A DNA stretch of 64,000 nt from Paraphysoderma sedebokerense (GCA_025602915.1 JAHLJZ010000031.1:124001-188000), one strand, 5' to 3'. Shown: positions 1-12,193, counted from the stretch's first letter. The notes: a model not told the origin generated them from the letters alone. Made by a program: numbers and translations.

Positions 1-919
1 ATTCCGAGCGCTAAAGACGGAGGATTAAAGCGGTATATGGAACAGGTGGTTTCTCCGCAGATACCAACTGTCATCAGGGTTCGTTTCGTTTTGAGAGATA
101 TCATTCCTGTGGTTAATCATCATTTTACTAACACCCCCTATTCGCCTTCCTTCCATACAGTCTTCGTTTCTGAAGGCTCTGACAAATCAGCGGCTTAGAG
201 TTATGCCCAACTCGTTCTTACGTCCCACAAAGCAAACCAATGCTGGTGTCATATTTCTTGGCGATTCTCAAAACATGCGTCACCCATTGACTGGTGGAGG
301 AATGACTGTTGCATTGTCTGATGTTGTACTGTTGCGTTCTTTGTTGAGTACATCCAGGTTTTCAACTTTCGAAGGTAAACAAGACGAGATAGTGCAAGTA
401 TGCAAACAGTGGTATTGGAAGCGAAAGGGACTCAGTAGTGTGGTTAACATTTTGGCTATGGCGCTGTACGACTTGTTCAGTGCCGGAGATGGTACGTTCC
501 TGACTTTTCTGATATTACATGAATATACCATATTTGTACACGTAATGTTGACACATGGTCTTGAAATTTTTCAGATGACGATCTAAAAATTCTCCGTCGC
601 GCAACTTTTAATTATCTGAACCTAGGTGGTCGATTCACCTCCGACCCCGTCGGACTATTGGCTGGGTACGTCTCCCACTGACCATATTTCACTGTTTACT
701 TGCATTGCCCGCTAACAGTTTTCAAATAGCATCCTCCCGCGTCCACTCCTTCTTATCACGCATTTCTTCTCCGTCGCAGCTTACGGTGCCTATGATCTAT
801 TCTCACATGAGCCATGGTACATGTTGCCACGGACACTATGGAAAGGCGTAAGAGCATTATGGAAAGCAACTCAAGTGATGGCTCCGTTGGTTTGGAGTGA
901 AATAAGAGGTGGATTGTAA
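1..919 (+). CDS. ERG1: Squalene monooxygenase (squalene epoxidase), 3' part
   Basis: FAD-dependent epoxidation of squalene to 2,3-oxidosqualene, an ER-membrane step of sterol synthesis. The 5' end lies outside the window. Four exons are visible: 1-78, 161-491, 575-665 and 730-919, with consistent phases. The diagnostic C-terminal FAD-binding stretch is clear (LGDSQNMRHPLTGGGMTVAL, about 245-315), preceded by RLRVMPNSFL. The hydrophobic C-terminal tail (LPRPLLLITHFFSVAAYGAY, then a short amphipathic end) matches the family's membrane-bound C terminus. The first visible intron has an unusual GTTCGT donor but a good TTACTAAC branch site. Family identity is very secure; only the 5' limit is unknown. 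Confidence 0.95.
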
Positions 920-1174
920 ATTTAAACATCAATAGATTAAACCTTTTGCAGTTATTTGAATTATTTGAACGATCAATGTAGGCTTGAATGTTGATTGACT
1001 ACCGTGAATGGTCGATTTTGTTGTGTTAAAATTCAAGTTCATTCCCAATAAATACAGTCCGTCCTACATCAGGCCCTGCATCAGCTCTCGACCGGCCGTT
1101 CATATCAATTTTTGTATAGTTCAATTTATTTTGATCGTAATTTCCAGTTGTTTCGCTTTTTGTTTCTCTGCTGT

Positions 1175-2511
1175 TTACATAAAATCGTCTTCGTCTATCG
1201 GTGTGTACCGATTACTAGCCATTTCGGATTCATCAAACAACGATGTATAACTTTTCAGTTCTTTCTGTTTTTGGTACATCTCTTGTTGCTCTTCCTCCAA
1301 TTTTTTCTACATGAATTGAATTCGATCATGTAAGTTATAAAATCCATCAGAAATTGAAATCTAAGTGCTTATATGAATTAACAAACCCTTTCACGTTCGG
1401 CATTTTTCTTTTCCTCCCTTTCCATTTTCAATTTTTCCAATTTTTCTTTTTCTAAATCTGTATTTCGTTCTTCTTTGGTCTTGTTCAGTCGATTTACTAT
1501 TTCATTGACACGGGCTGGAACGTTCACTCGTCGAACGAGATTCGGATTGTGAAAAGTTACAGTTCCTGTGTCCATTCCTGTAACGGATGATATACAACAG
1601 CAAGCCATCAGATTGAGAGTTAATATCAAGTCAAAGTGAAATGAAGGTGTTTTCAATATTGATTTAGAAATCTATGAGGACTGTACCAGCTGTTTTCTTG
1701 ATATTCGACCATGGCGTATAAATAATTGGGACGTTATTCTTTTTGTTTCCTTCGATTGAGTTGGCTTTCACCAATTGCGCACAATCGGCCAGAAGAGACT
1801 ACAATTCAAGTTTACAAATTTAACACATCTTAGTTAAGTCCTCAAGTCGACAACTGATTACGACAATGCAGATTTACATTGACTCAGCAAATCAACCAAC
1901 CTCTGGAATGCTTTCCCAGTTCCTACACCAAATACCGTCTTCAGGTTCTTTAACCGAATTTGGAGGAACGTTTACAGCTTTACTAGCAGCACTAATGACG
2001 TCTTTGGCATCTTTTCGAGATAATTTTGGAGAAGGTTTTTTAGGGTTTAACGGTGAATTAGGTTTCGAATTGGATTCCGACAGTTTGCAGGGTTGAAGGC
2101 GAAGGTAGACGTGGGCTAATATTACAATACCGTTCAATTAGTACGTTCATAAAGATGAGATGTGGGGTTGGGTTTGATGAAGTTTAAAACTTATAGATAC
2201 CAGAGGAAAGTTTATCAACATGAAACCAGACGTCTTCTTCCCATCCGTGTTTGATTAGATCTTCATCTATACACCGAATTTAAAATTGACAAATGTTAGA
2301 ATGGTGCTTTGGCATCTCCAAGTCATTCGAACCAACGATCGGCCCGATACGAAGGAAAAGATGAGCATACTTTCAAATTTATCTCGGCCCATGTAAATCG
2401 TAATGGGAGGATCGACAACTAAAGGAACGGAGAAAACATAATTAAATGCCTAAACAGCGTAACTCAGACAGTTGCAGGGAACATACCGTTTGAAGTATAA
2501 TATAAAACCAT
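1175..2511 (-). CDS. CCDC25/JLP2 family protein (NFACT-R/DUF814-like domain plus charged coiled coil)
   Basis: Homologue of human CCDC25 and yeast Jlp2. I built the model by matching exons to the family on the minus strand. The start exon (2511-2487) encodes MVLYYTSN. The second begins [14 protein letters not shown] (from 2418). The third encodes [20 protein letters not shown] (about 2273-2210). Then come [24 protein letters not shown], a basic coiled coil containing [20 protein letters not shown], and a last exon ending in [10 protein letters not shown]...DEDDFM. Phases agree at the junctions checked. Odd: about 55 residues rich in S/P/K sit between AHVYLRL and the PE-V-L-x-D-C-A-Q segment, where animals have only a short loop. 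Part of this could be an unrecognised 54-nt intron. An upstream ATG at 2687 was rejected because its product does not match the family. Yeast and animal members are little characterised in fungi; human CCDC25 has been reported as a DNA sensor. Confidence 0.9.
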
Positions 2512-2935
2512 CTTTGTATATTTAGGATCGTTGGATCTGCTCTTGAGGCGGGACGGGATTCCTTACGATGCTTAAACTTGTGGCTTGTTTTGGCACGTGA
2601 AAGGCCTCTTTCCTGGATTCTATCGGGTTGTATCAAACAACAAATTTTAGAATACAAACACTTCTGAGAACCATATGAAAATTCCATTAAAATACGAGAG
2701 CTCAGTTATCAACGTAAGGGATAGTGATAATCAACATGGCGCGGGTATGAAATGACGGAGCCCGCGCAATTTTGACAAGGCATTTAATTCAATTTGGGGA
2801 TATGAATATTGCATTTATTATATTATGACTAACCAAAAAATTACAATTATTAATAGGCTATTAAGTATTATGAAGACTTTAAGACTATATTCTACTATTC
2901 GACTCTGTCATTTCAATTGATTACAGCGAACATAT
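2512..2935. other. Intergenic region upstream of CCDC25-like gene
   Basis: About 420 nt between two minus-strand genes. No coding signal is evident. It contains a perfect 7-bp GC-rich inverted repeat, GCGCGGG at 2739-2745 and CCCGCGC at 2761-2767, with a 15-nt loop. This stands out against the AT-rich surroundings. Confidence 0.5.
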
Positions 2936-3373
2936 CTATTGAGGAGAAGAACGACGTGTCGAGCCTGAACCAAGCACACACAAATAAGTGAATCGAGTTC
3001 GTTTTGTAGGACAGACAGTGCCGAGAGGACAGACGAGATTGTTGGGTCCGCGGCAAAGAGCAGAGTCGTAGGTTGGCATACAGTAGCCTCTGTTATCTTG
3101 AGTCCAGGCGTTGCTTTTGACGCAAGTATAGTCACCAAGTTCTTGACACGAGTCGGTTTTGAAGATATCACATTCGGTGGCAGTGGCAGGGAACGAAGTA
3201 TATGTGCATTCACCGATTCCGTCTTTATCTAAAGTCAAGAAGGATTTTAGGCACGATTGATCCTTATTGGGACAAGGATCTGCAGCTTGTAAGTCACAGA
3301 GTTGAGGGAAGGAGGCAAGGGCCGAGGCGAGAAAGGAAGATATGGTGAAGAGGAGGATGGTGGATGCGACCAT
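2936..3373 (-). CDS. Small secreted cysteine-rich protein
   Basis: Single-exon ORF of 145 residues starting at a real ATG. It begins with a classical signal peptide (hydrophobic run ILLFTISSFLASALA, cleavage probably after residue 20). The mature part has 12 cysteines in about 115 residues. Their even number and spacing suggest a disulfide-stabilised extracellular fold. A basic/serine tail (STRRSSPQ) ends it. I recognise no named family. Small secreted cysteine-rich proteins are common in fungi as wall proteins, adhesins or effectors, but no function can be assigned here. A TATA box lies about 75 nt upstream, consistent with a strongly regulated gene. Confidence 0.75.
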   Translation of the reverse strand: MVASTILLFTISSFLASALASFPQLCDLQAADPCPNKDQSCLKSFLTLDKDGIGECTYTSFPATATECDIFKTDSCQELGDYTCVKSNAWTQDNRGYCMPTYDSALCRGPNNLVCPLGTVCPTKRTRFTYLCVLGSGSTRRSSPQ

Positions 3374-4218
3374 TTTGATTAGCTGACCTGTGCTTTTTCT
3401 TCTGATGATTGGAACTGAGCTGAATTACAAGGCAGGGACTACATCCTTTTATAATGGGGACGAGGGAACAGTTGCCAAGATAGACATCGGGTTGATCGGA
3501 TCCGTTTTAAATTCCGCTCAGTTAAGAATGGTATTAAATCAGGCAAATTCTTGGCAGGGGAACAGCAAGCACCAAGTCTTGAATGTAAAGGGGAATATTA
3601 GGTTATTAGCCGTTTTCGAATTTTTTCTTCTAGATCCATTTTGTAAATGGCAATGTTTGAGTTCTCCTGCGCTAGTGTTTCTTGGCTGTTTCACAACGCA
3701 GTGGAGGGCACATCAGAACCATACAAAGGCCGAGGAAAGTGGTGGTGTTTCCACTTGGCAGTCTTCAGATCAACTTTAGATAGCAAATTAGTTCTTGCAA
3801 CACTGTCACATCATTCTACAACCGATAGGGTTTGGAGTTTAGTGTTGTGGCAATCCGAGCACAAAAGTGGCCGGACGTGGCCTCTGGTCAATCTTTGTGC
3901 CACACGATAATTGCGGCTATTGCGCCGCTGCATCATGAATAAAAGGCTATATATGGGGTTTAGCCTATTTATTTATACTTTGTGGTTTTGCAGATCGAGG
4001 GCACTTGAAGACAGTCTCCTCAAAGATTGAATATTAATATCGCCAGAATAGGCACACTTGTGAGCCGTCAAAAGAGAGTTTGAAAATTCAACAGCGTCGG
4101 CGCTTCAATCCCATCCTGCACGATCGAAACAAAAAAACTCCCCAGAAAAGCTTCTGTTATTCGCTCTTACGTATTCTATGACAACCCTCTTTCTGCAATC
4201 ACAACTGTTATCATTCAA
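3374..4218. other. Intergenic region (divergent promoters)
   Basis: 845 nt between the secreted-protein gene (-) and CDS1 (+). ORFs of 129 and 87 codons occur here but show no family resemblance, no signal peptide and no splice logic, so I do not call them genes. A second TATA-like stretch (CTATATATGG, about 3947-3956) is present, with no gene I can attach to it. Confidence 0.5.
3446..3453 (-). promoter_or_regulatory. TATA box of the secreted protein gene
   Basis: On the minus strand the sequence reads TATAAAAG. It lies about 73 nt upstream of the ATG at 3373, a typical TATA position for a highly expressed or inducible gene. Confidence 0.55.
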
Positions 4219-6133
4219 ATGCGCAGGTCAAAGGTAGCCTTCAAGAGAACCTCCCACTCAAATAATTCATCTCCCTCAAAGCATAGTCCGCCCCATTCAC
4301 CCGTAACTTCTCATCACGATGCCTTATTAAAAGACGCAAAGACAAATGGACATGCAAAAGTGAATGGATTTGTTCCCAATGGAAATGTACCAAAACCAGA
4401 GACAGAGACCCCGGTCAATTCCAAATTAAAGAACTTTTGGATTCGGACCGCCATGACTCTACTCATGGTGTCCCTGTTCACTCTGATATTACTGGCTGGT
4501 ATGAAATTTTTTGAATCTAAAATTGGCGAAACTCAATTGTTTCATACCTATATATACTTTTCTAACTTCAAATTCACATAGGCCACCTTCCTATAATATT
4601 TCTCATCATAACGTTGCAAATACTTGTATTCAAGGAGGTCATTAAAATTGCATGGGTGCCGTCAAAAGAACGCAAAATGAGGTGGTTTAGGCTTGTCAAC
4701 TGGTACTTTTTATTTGTAGTTGAATGGTTCTGGATGGGTCAGGCTGTGTTAGAATTGATTAAGAAGTCGGCACATCGAGATAATGCTGTGTTGGAAGATA
4801 TTGTCACAACGGGCTTGGCAAAGCACAGGTATGTCTGTTGCTTTGTACGAGGACGTAATAACTAGTCTCCTTATCACTAAACCCTTTTCGACCGGTTCAT
4901 TTTTAGGTTTATATCCTTTCTGCTTTACACTTTGGGATTGGTTCTATTTGTCGTGAGTTTGAAGAAAGGTTTGTCATTGATAAATCCTACTGTCAACCTT
5001 CAAGATACTTAAGTTATCTTTCGCCATGGCAACGTATTTATGTCGCCCTCTTAATTTGTAGGTCACTTGAAGTTTCAACTTGGTCAATTTGCATGGACAC
5101 ATATGGCTCTCTTATTAGTTGTTTGCTCCAGCCATTTGATCGTGAAGAATGTACTCGAAGGACTGATTTGGTGAGGAACATTCTGGATGATGTGGAATTG
5201 TTCGCAGCTAATTCGCTTATCTTCCTCTCACTTATTGTAGGTTCATGCTACCTGTGTCGCTTGTAATCACCAATGATGTTTTTGCTTATCTTTGTGGAAT
5301 GATGTGGGGCAAAACACCTCTCATCAAACTCTCACCCAAAAAAACGTGGGAGGGATTCATCGGTGGGGCCATTTGTACCCTTATCTTTGGCTTTATCGTA
5401 AGTCTCTTCCTACATATTTCTCGTGACGGCTATTCCACTCACCTTCAACGTTTTTAAAAACAGGCTAGCAATATACTTGTACGATACCCATATGTCATCT
5501 GTCCTGTCGATGACATCTTGAATATCCCTGATACATTAAGAGCTACAAGCTTGAGCGATATATCGTGTTCGCCCAACCCAGTTTTCATCCCGAGAAAATA
5601 CACGTTGTCCCCCGTGCTATATCAGATACTTAAACTCGTGGTACGCATATCTTCTTCTTCATGGTCTTTTTCATCCAACAGGGAACTAATATATATTTTA
5701 GCTTCCAAATCCGCGACAATATGTCTACCTAGCTCCCATCCAGTTCCACACTTTAGTTTTCTCCTTATTTGCGAGTGTAATCGCTCCTTTCGGAGGATTC
5801 TTCGCATCAGGTGTAAAAAGAGCGTTCAAAATCAAGGATTTCGGTGATTCAATACCAGGCCATGGTGGCATTACCGATCGTATGGATTGTCAATTCCTTA
5901 TGGGTGCCTTTGCATACATATATGTCCAAAGTTTCATTAAGGTAAACATAACTTTTTATTACCTCTTGCTGTTTGAACATCACTACTGACGCAATTACTT
6001 GAAAATGGTGTAGACACCTGTACCCGTCACGCCAGCGTATTTTTTCAGCAAAATTGTCACAGAGTTATCGTACGAAGCGCAACTGCAGTTGTACCAAATG
6101 CTTCAGCAACATCTGGAACAGAAGAGTGTGTAG
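4219..6133 (+). CDS. CDS1: Phosphatidate cytidylyltransferase (CDP-diacylglycerol synthase)
   Basis: Transfers CMP from CTP to phosphatidic acid to make CDP-diacylglycerol, the precursor of phosphatidylinositol, phosphatidylserine and cardiolipin; an integral membrane enzyme of the ER. Nine exons (4219-4498, 4582-4828, 4907-4968, 5062-5170, 5241-5397, 5464-5640, 5702-5941, 6014-6133 and none beyond; eight coding blocks by this count) give 463 residues, close to yeast Cds1 (about 457). All phases close. The N terminus is a polar disordered head of about 70 residues, followed by multiple TM segments. The CTP-transferase signature is complete: [20 protein letters not shown] then ITDRMD. The [10 protein letters not shown] motif is also present. 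Start chosen as the first ATG in frame. Eight exons are the ones I can support. Confidence 0.96.
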
Positions 6134-6426
6134 CACTTTAATAATCAACAACATTCGCAAAATTATTAGCAATTAGGTCGCAACAAACATTGTATGATAT
6201 TTGCATTTGACAATCAATTATTATTTCCGTGACATTGTCTTGCTGTTTTCAATTCCGCGTTGCTGATTAATGTATAGATATATTCACTAAAAGTTGCATG
6301 TAAAAATTTTAATAAGATGCATTAATATTAGTTTTTGATAATTAATTTCCCGTTAAATTTCACTTCCGCTGATAACATATTGAACATAAACCATCGTTAT
6401 GGAGCACTTCCGCACAAAACCCAAAT

Positions 6427-8164
6427 TTACAATCCAAAACGATCTTCCAAACTGCGTACTTTATACCCATTCATCCACTCTTTAACACCCACTTCTTTCC
6501 TATTCACAACTTTTACTTTCTCTACTACAGCCCAATCTTGCTTAGCACGAATGTATAACACATTTGGAGAGTGTTTATTGTAATAAATGGTCCCCGGCGC
6601 AATGGCTGCGTTAGAATCTTTAGGAAGATCAGGCGGTGAATCGACAGGGTGAAGTAATGAAGTCAGATGAAGTGGTTTAGACTTAAAAGTTGTTTGAAGG
6701 GGGATCTACAGATTTGGGAATATTAAAAATTAAAAATTACGTACATTAGAATTCGATTTACGTTTTAAAATAGTCAAAGGAAAGGTATATGAGGAGAGAT
6801 TGAAGAATGGTTACCTGATGGGACACTCCGCGATGTAGATTCCATATTTGCTGAGCTGTCTGAATATCCCAGGATAATAAACCCAACTCTTTGGTAATTT
6901 TAGGTGCTTTTGGAACATCTGAATTTGGTGATAACTGCTCTTGAGACTTTGACGATGCCTTGAGAACGAGGTTATGCACGGGTGAAAGCAAAGCAATCGG
7001 ATAACGACAGACGTGTTACCTTATGTGCATCAAGATTCCGTAACGTCTGAATTAATAAATCAGATCCTTCATCCGCCAATATTGATTCGAGCTCTGAATA
7101 CCGAATATTTGATGGGTCGGGTATGGCCTGGGACAAAAGAAAATGTAGCATTCAATTGTCGTCGGTTTTCCGTTCAAGTGGACCGAGAAAGAAGAGAACA
7201 AACCAGTCGGGTTTGATTGAGAACTCTGCCGGCATCAAAAGTGGTGGGGTGTAGATCAATGATGGAGACTCCTGTCTCAGTATCGCCATTTATTAACGTC
7301 CACTGTATGGGTGCGGCTCCTCGATACCTAAAAGCCCGAGTATCATAAAGTTAAGACGGACACAGGCTGTTCGGCTACAATTGATAAACTCACTTCGGCA
7401 ATAATGACGGATGTACATTGATGGCTGAGACTGGAAATTGTTTGATTAATGACGCTGGAATAAAGTAGTTGAAGGATACGACGATCGCGATGTCGGGTGG
7501 GGGAATCTCTGGCGGTAACTGACGACACAAATCTGTCATTAGATAAGCCCCACCTTCCTATGATAGAGTAAACTTACATTCCAACCATTTAATGTTTTGG
7601 GCGGTGCGTCGAATACCGGGACGTGGTGGGCCATACTAAACTGCTTGAGGGGTGCTGAAAATTTGATATGGCCAGTGGCGGAATTGTCAGTCCAAACTCT
7701 ACTTAAAACTTATCATTAGTAGCTTACATGACGACTCATGTAATCCTCTTCCCTTCCGTTTATCGGGTGGAGTGATGACGTTTATCGATTTAATAAAATT
7801 TGGGGTCCTATCTGCGGTCAAATAATCAGCATGGCGAGGGATGTTCCAAAAGAACTATTCTTGAAATAAAGGCCACCGCCGAGTTATTACTTCTCTCATG
7901 AATTAATTTTTCTAAATGCCTGACAGAGAATTGACAGGAACCGAAAAAGACAATATTGTATCGTTGATCCTGTCGTTGATTTTGCCGGTCATTGATGTGG
8001 GTGGATTTGCTTCGCCGTAATGGCCCTGTCGAAAAGGGTGCCAGACGAAATGGAGCATGCCGTCGAAAACGTGGAGAATGCCCCGAAAGACTCTGTTTAG
8101 AATGAGCGACAAGCGAACGCTTTAGTTGAGGAATGTGAGTATGATTGTGGACGATATGCATCAT
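6427..8164 (-). CDS. FMT1: Mitochondrial methionyl-tRNA formyltransferase
   Basis: Formylates initiator Met-tRNA in mitochondria using 10-formyl-THF. The minus-strand multi-exon model (about 380 residues) has an Arg/Ser-rich N-terminal presequence (RRHAPFRLAPFSTGPLRRSK). The catalytic formyltransferase domain begins with YNIVFFGSCQFSVRHLEKLI. The family motif then spans a splice junction, NVHPSLLPK|YRGAAPIQW, followed by NGDTETGVSI and DAGRVLNQ. The C-terminal domain ends AIAPGTIYYNK...WMNGYKVRSLEDRFGL. Introns share GTAAGT/GTGAGT donors. The start is the Met-Met pair at 8164/8161; the ORF extends upstream only through a GTG codon. Exon phases were checked for the first five junctions; the HQ|IPLQTT junction near 6710-6815 is less certain. 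Confidence 0.92.
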
Positions 8165-8369
8165 TTGAAGTGGCACGAAGAAGGAACCGAAGAACAGAGT
8201 TCAACTGAGCAGAACAGATCCGACGGCCACACAATTCCTCTCTTTTACATGGCAGATATGTCGACGATTATATCCGAGCGGCAGCAGAAGTTCATATAGA
8301 TCATTGCAAGTGTCTGATCGAAGTTATTTATCATTGTATTTCTCATAGCACTACATATATCGCACGAAT

Positions 8370-11300
8370 ATGCGCTTTCGATTCTTCCGATCTCGCCTGA
8401 TTCATATATACGCTATATCGTTATTCGTTTTCATTTTGCTTTATTTATTTTCACAATCATTCAAAGATCAAGAACATAGTGTACACTTATCATATCACAA
8501 TACTGCCGACGAGAGTGACCTCAGAACTGCAGTGACGCAGAAAATTAGCTCATTGATCGAGCGCTCGAGTGCCGACGCATCACAGGAGTATGCTGGTTTG
8601 AGAAGAACGCAGCACGCATTTGTAACATTCATACCTTCGGATAACGAAGATTTGATAAAATCTGCAGAGTTATTGGGTTATTCATTGATTCATAAATTTT
8701 CAACCGATCATGATTTGGTTTGTATGCTGCCCGCGACCATATCAGCCCAAAGCCAGAAGCGGATTAGTCAAGCAGGATTCACATTATATTTTGTTCCAGA
8801 AACTCCAAGGTAAGATTTTGGTAGGAAAAGACGAAATGATTGATAATAACCATCCTGACGAAACGAAATTGTCGTCCCCATCAGCCCCTATTCCGAACCG
8901 TGTAACACGAAAGAACACCGTTACCGCTACGGTTTACATTCATACAATACACGGAATAGTACATATTTCGGAAAGATTCATGCATGGAGTCTTATTCATT
9001 ATACGAAATTGGTCTATCTGGAAGTCACAACTTTCCTTTTTGAAAATATTGACCCCATTTTCGATTTTCCTTCATTTTCGGCTCCGCACAGTTACATTCC
9101 ACAGTATTTCACCTCGCATCTGATGGTTTTTGAACCAAATATCACTATTTACCGACGCATGATCGATCAATTCTTTTCTACTTCCTCCCACGACTGTACG
9201 GAAACTGGATTTTTAAATTCGATATTCCCAGATTGGTTTCACTCTTCCAATCGGATCCCGCTGCATTGGTACGTGGAAACTGTAGCACGAAACCGATACT
9301 TTATACGAGATATTACTCGATTTCTAAATTCGCATTCCGTTAAATCAATCTCTTACTTACAACCGCAGATCGGTCTTCCGCTGGCAAGTTGGCCTTTCGG
9401 CAATGGTGGCATTTCGCAAAAGGTTTCGTCACGTTACTCTGATTTTATCAAATCCCGATTTAGTTTTAAATTCGGCAATCCAGTACTACCTCCGCATCCC
9501 TCGATTCACGCTCATTTGGCTAATTCGACGAACGATGTTTCTATTCCTGATTTGACTAGTTCTGAGGGACTTGAATTAGAGATGCTCTCTCTTCCGAACC
9601 AGAAAAAATTTGCATACGTCCTGCTTCTGTATTCAAACCGAGAGTCAATCGTTCGTTCACTCGAAGCACTATCAACTTCTTTGCAAACGCACACAATCTA
9701 CCCTATCTATGTTCTTATAACAGCAGACGTGAATGCTGTGACCAAATCCAGAATCTCGCTCCTCAATTTAACCAGTATCTTGATTGATCCTGTTCCTGTT
9801 CCGACGAGTTGTTCTAACCCAACACATGACGGTAAAAGAATGGCAGTTTTACGTATATGGCAGTTAGAGCAATTCGATAAGATTATATACATTGACCTGG
9901 ACATTTTGGTGTTATCTTCCGTTGATTCCCTATTCCATCACGCCGACTTGACATTCGCTGCTGGTCATGCCTTCCCAGTCTCAACATTTCTCGACCCGTC
10001 TGTCCTCGTCGTCAGGCCGAGTGAAATAGAGTTCGAAAAGATGATGCTGGCATTAACTGAGACAAATAAGCTCGATGCATGCACCCCCTTCAACTTTCTA
10101 AACTTATTTTACGACTTTCACTGCTTACCCCATCATTTTAGACTTCCCAGTAGTTTCAATACTGATTTGCGAATAATATTATCTACTCCTACATCGGCTC
10201 AAGTTGTTCTCGAAAATTCGCTGAAACCGAAACTCATTAATTTCCATGGCGTGAGTAAGGATGAATTGATCGGAACCGACACAGATTATTTCGAGCTATG
10301 GAGAGATATTTCAAAGAATAGCCGTATGAAACTTCAGGAAGCGTTCACGAAAACTAGGATGAACAGAATTAGGGAAATCAAAGCTAGTATTTTAAGGGCC
10401 GTCAAAAGAGGAATGACTGGAGCGAGAGCATACGTCGTTGTTTCGTATCATGACCCTATGCAGAGTCAAGAATTTATTAGATACTACGCGGCAATGGAAG
10501 TGTTGAAGAAAGTCGTTGGAAAGCCGATATACGAATGTATGATTTTGCGCTCGGATGAATCATTACCGGTCCCTCCATATTTGAAGGTTAGTTCGTTGCC
10601 GCAATGTGACGTTTCGTATCTCCGATCTTTATCACAGAACGGCCTTCTTCATGCAGCGGCTACTCAAGAAAACATAACATTTGTTACACTCCCACCTTCT
10701 GATTCGGACGCCTCACTCCATTTTTCGACATACCTGTCTTGGATTTTTGATTCAAATCCAAGCCAGGAAATCCGCCACATTATGCTCCCTGCTCTAACAT
10801 CTGATATATACTCTCATTTCCATCTTTTATGTCCACAAACAACCATTTTCGTGTCCACTGTGAATTCATACCGGACGCTTCGCCGAAGATTTCCAACTTG
10901 CTCAGTTGAGTTCACTCCACCTTTTGAGCTCGCCCTCGATTCTCCGCAAAATGGCACACCACGGTTACCCTCGAAAGAGTTCACATTTGTTTACAAATCC
11001 TTCAACTCAAGAGGTACTATTGTCAAACAATATCAGCGTTTCCAACAACAATTATCGAAAATTACGTTACATGATATATTTCGGTACTATAATGACTCTA
11101 CGTTACGTTCAGCTGTAGAAAACAGCAAAACGGTTTCGACTTTTGAGTATATTCAAATCATATTCCGTTTTTTCTGGAATTATGTCGGGCGAAGTAAACT
11201 TATCGGAACAGACTCATCATTAATATATAATATAGCTTGGTTAAGCGGGAAAATGATAATTCTCGGCGCCGAGAAAGTGGAAGATTTGGACGAATTAAGG

Positions 11301-11672
11301 AATGACAGTGGTAACGAAGGGCGTGACAATTTAGAGAGCGGTTTTTTGGTGGATTCTGAAAATGTGAAACTGTACCACTATTGGATTCACTCGGCCGGCA
11401 ACATCTCGAGTACATATTTAGAAGATAAAAATTCCAATTCAGACGGGAAAGGAATAGTCGGCCGGAAATCGTACTTGCAAGCTAGATTGGATATACTGAA
11501 TGGGGCGCAGAATGAAGATCAGAGGTCAGAAAGTCAAACTGATGATCAAGAGCTAATGAATCTTCGAGGAAGTGAAGACGATTCTGGAAGGTTAGGTGTC
11601 TATTGGGCGAAAGATGTGCTGGAGTTGATCGATCTGAAATGGCAGATCCTTAGAATGAGGGCCAACGATTGA
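8370..11672 (+). CDS. Type II membrane protein with tandem GT8-like glycosyltransferase domains
   Basis: Two exons (8370-8809 and 8885-11672) encode 1075 residues. A short cytoplasmic tail and one TM helix (about residues 11-28) give the topology of Golgi glycosyltransferases. Domain 1 (about 85-330) begins AFVTFIPSDNEDLIKSAELL and has the GT8 core Y-F-G-K-I-H-A-W-S-L. The metal-binding DxD position reads E193-V-T (YLEVTTFLFENID), so this domain is probably catalytically dead. Domain 2 (about 395-610) keeps the motif as D484-L-D486 (IYIDLDILVL) and ends with HGVSK, the GT8 H-G-x-x-K site. A third region (about 650-1075) with its own Rossmann-like start (AYVVVSYHD) has no family I recognise. 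The sugar donor and acceptor cannot be told from sequence. Family assignment at the GT8 level is good. Confidence 0.8.
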
Positions 11673-12193
11673 TGGGTGCACAAACGACGCGCTAAGTCGG
11701 CGACGATAGATTAATGTGGTCGTATGCATATTCTTGTGTGATCGAGTTTAAATAAAATTCAGAAGTTCTTAAACTAAATTTATGTGTTGTCTCTGCAGGA
11801 GTTTTGATGTAGAAACAAACGGAAATAACACTATTGAGTGCTTCTGCCGTAGGGAGGTAAGCGGCCGGCACAACTTTGTCCCTGAAAAGAAGCTCCAACT
11901 CCATAGAGCACTCTTTTTCGGAAATAGTATAATATTCAAAAGAAAACTGCATTCTTTATTCTCGTTTAAGGAGCGGCATCTCCATTCCCTACTCCCCAGA
12001 AGCCGAGCCACTTCCTTTGCAGATTAAAGCCATTGTGTCCACCAATAGAATTATCACGTTACCATTTTCAACACAGCGTTCACGAGACATATTTGCAAGT
12101 CGCTGCGGTGTATTTAAAGTCATCCAAAATATCTCCTCGGTCAATGTTATATTGTAACCGATAGAAACTCGAAATCGTCCACAATTATAGTGA
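11673..12193. other. Intergenic region
   Basis: About 520 nt between two plus-strand genes. Overlapping short ORFs on both strands have no recognisable product. A CCAAT sequence near 12040 on the plus strand may belong to the carrier promoter. Confidence 0.4.

Noticed and set aside
2442-2687. ATG at 2687 as start of the CCDC25-like gene
   Set aside because: The exon at 2511-2487 gives MVLYYTSN joined in phase to VVDPP, matching the family far better, with a GTATGT donor.
3390-3910. ORFs of 129 and 87 codons between the secreted protein and CDS1
   Set aside because: No family resemblance, overlapping frames, unusual composition, and no splice logic; likely chance ORFs.
11692-12027. Overlapping ORFs on both strands between the GT8 gene and the carrier
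   Set aside because: Mutual shadows with no family match.
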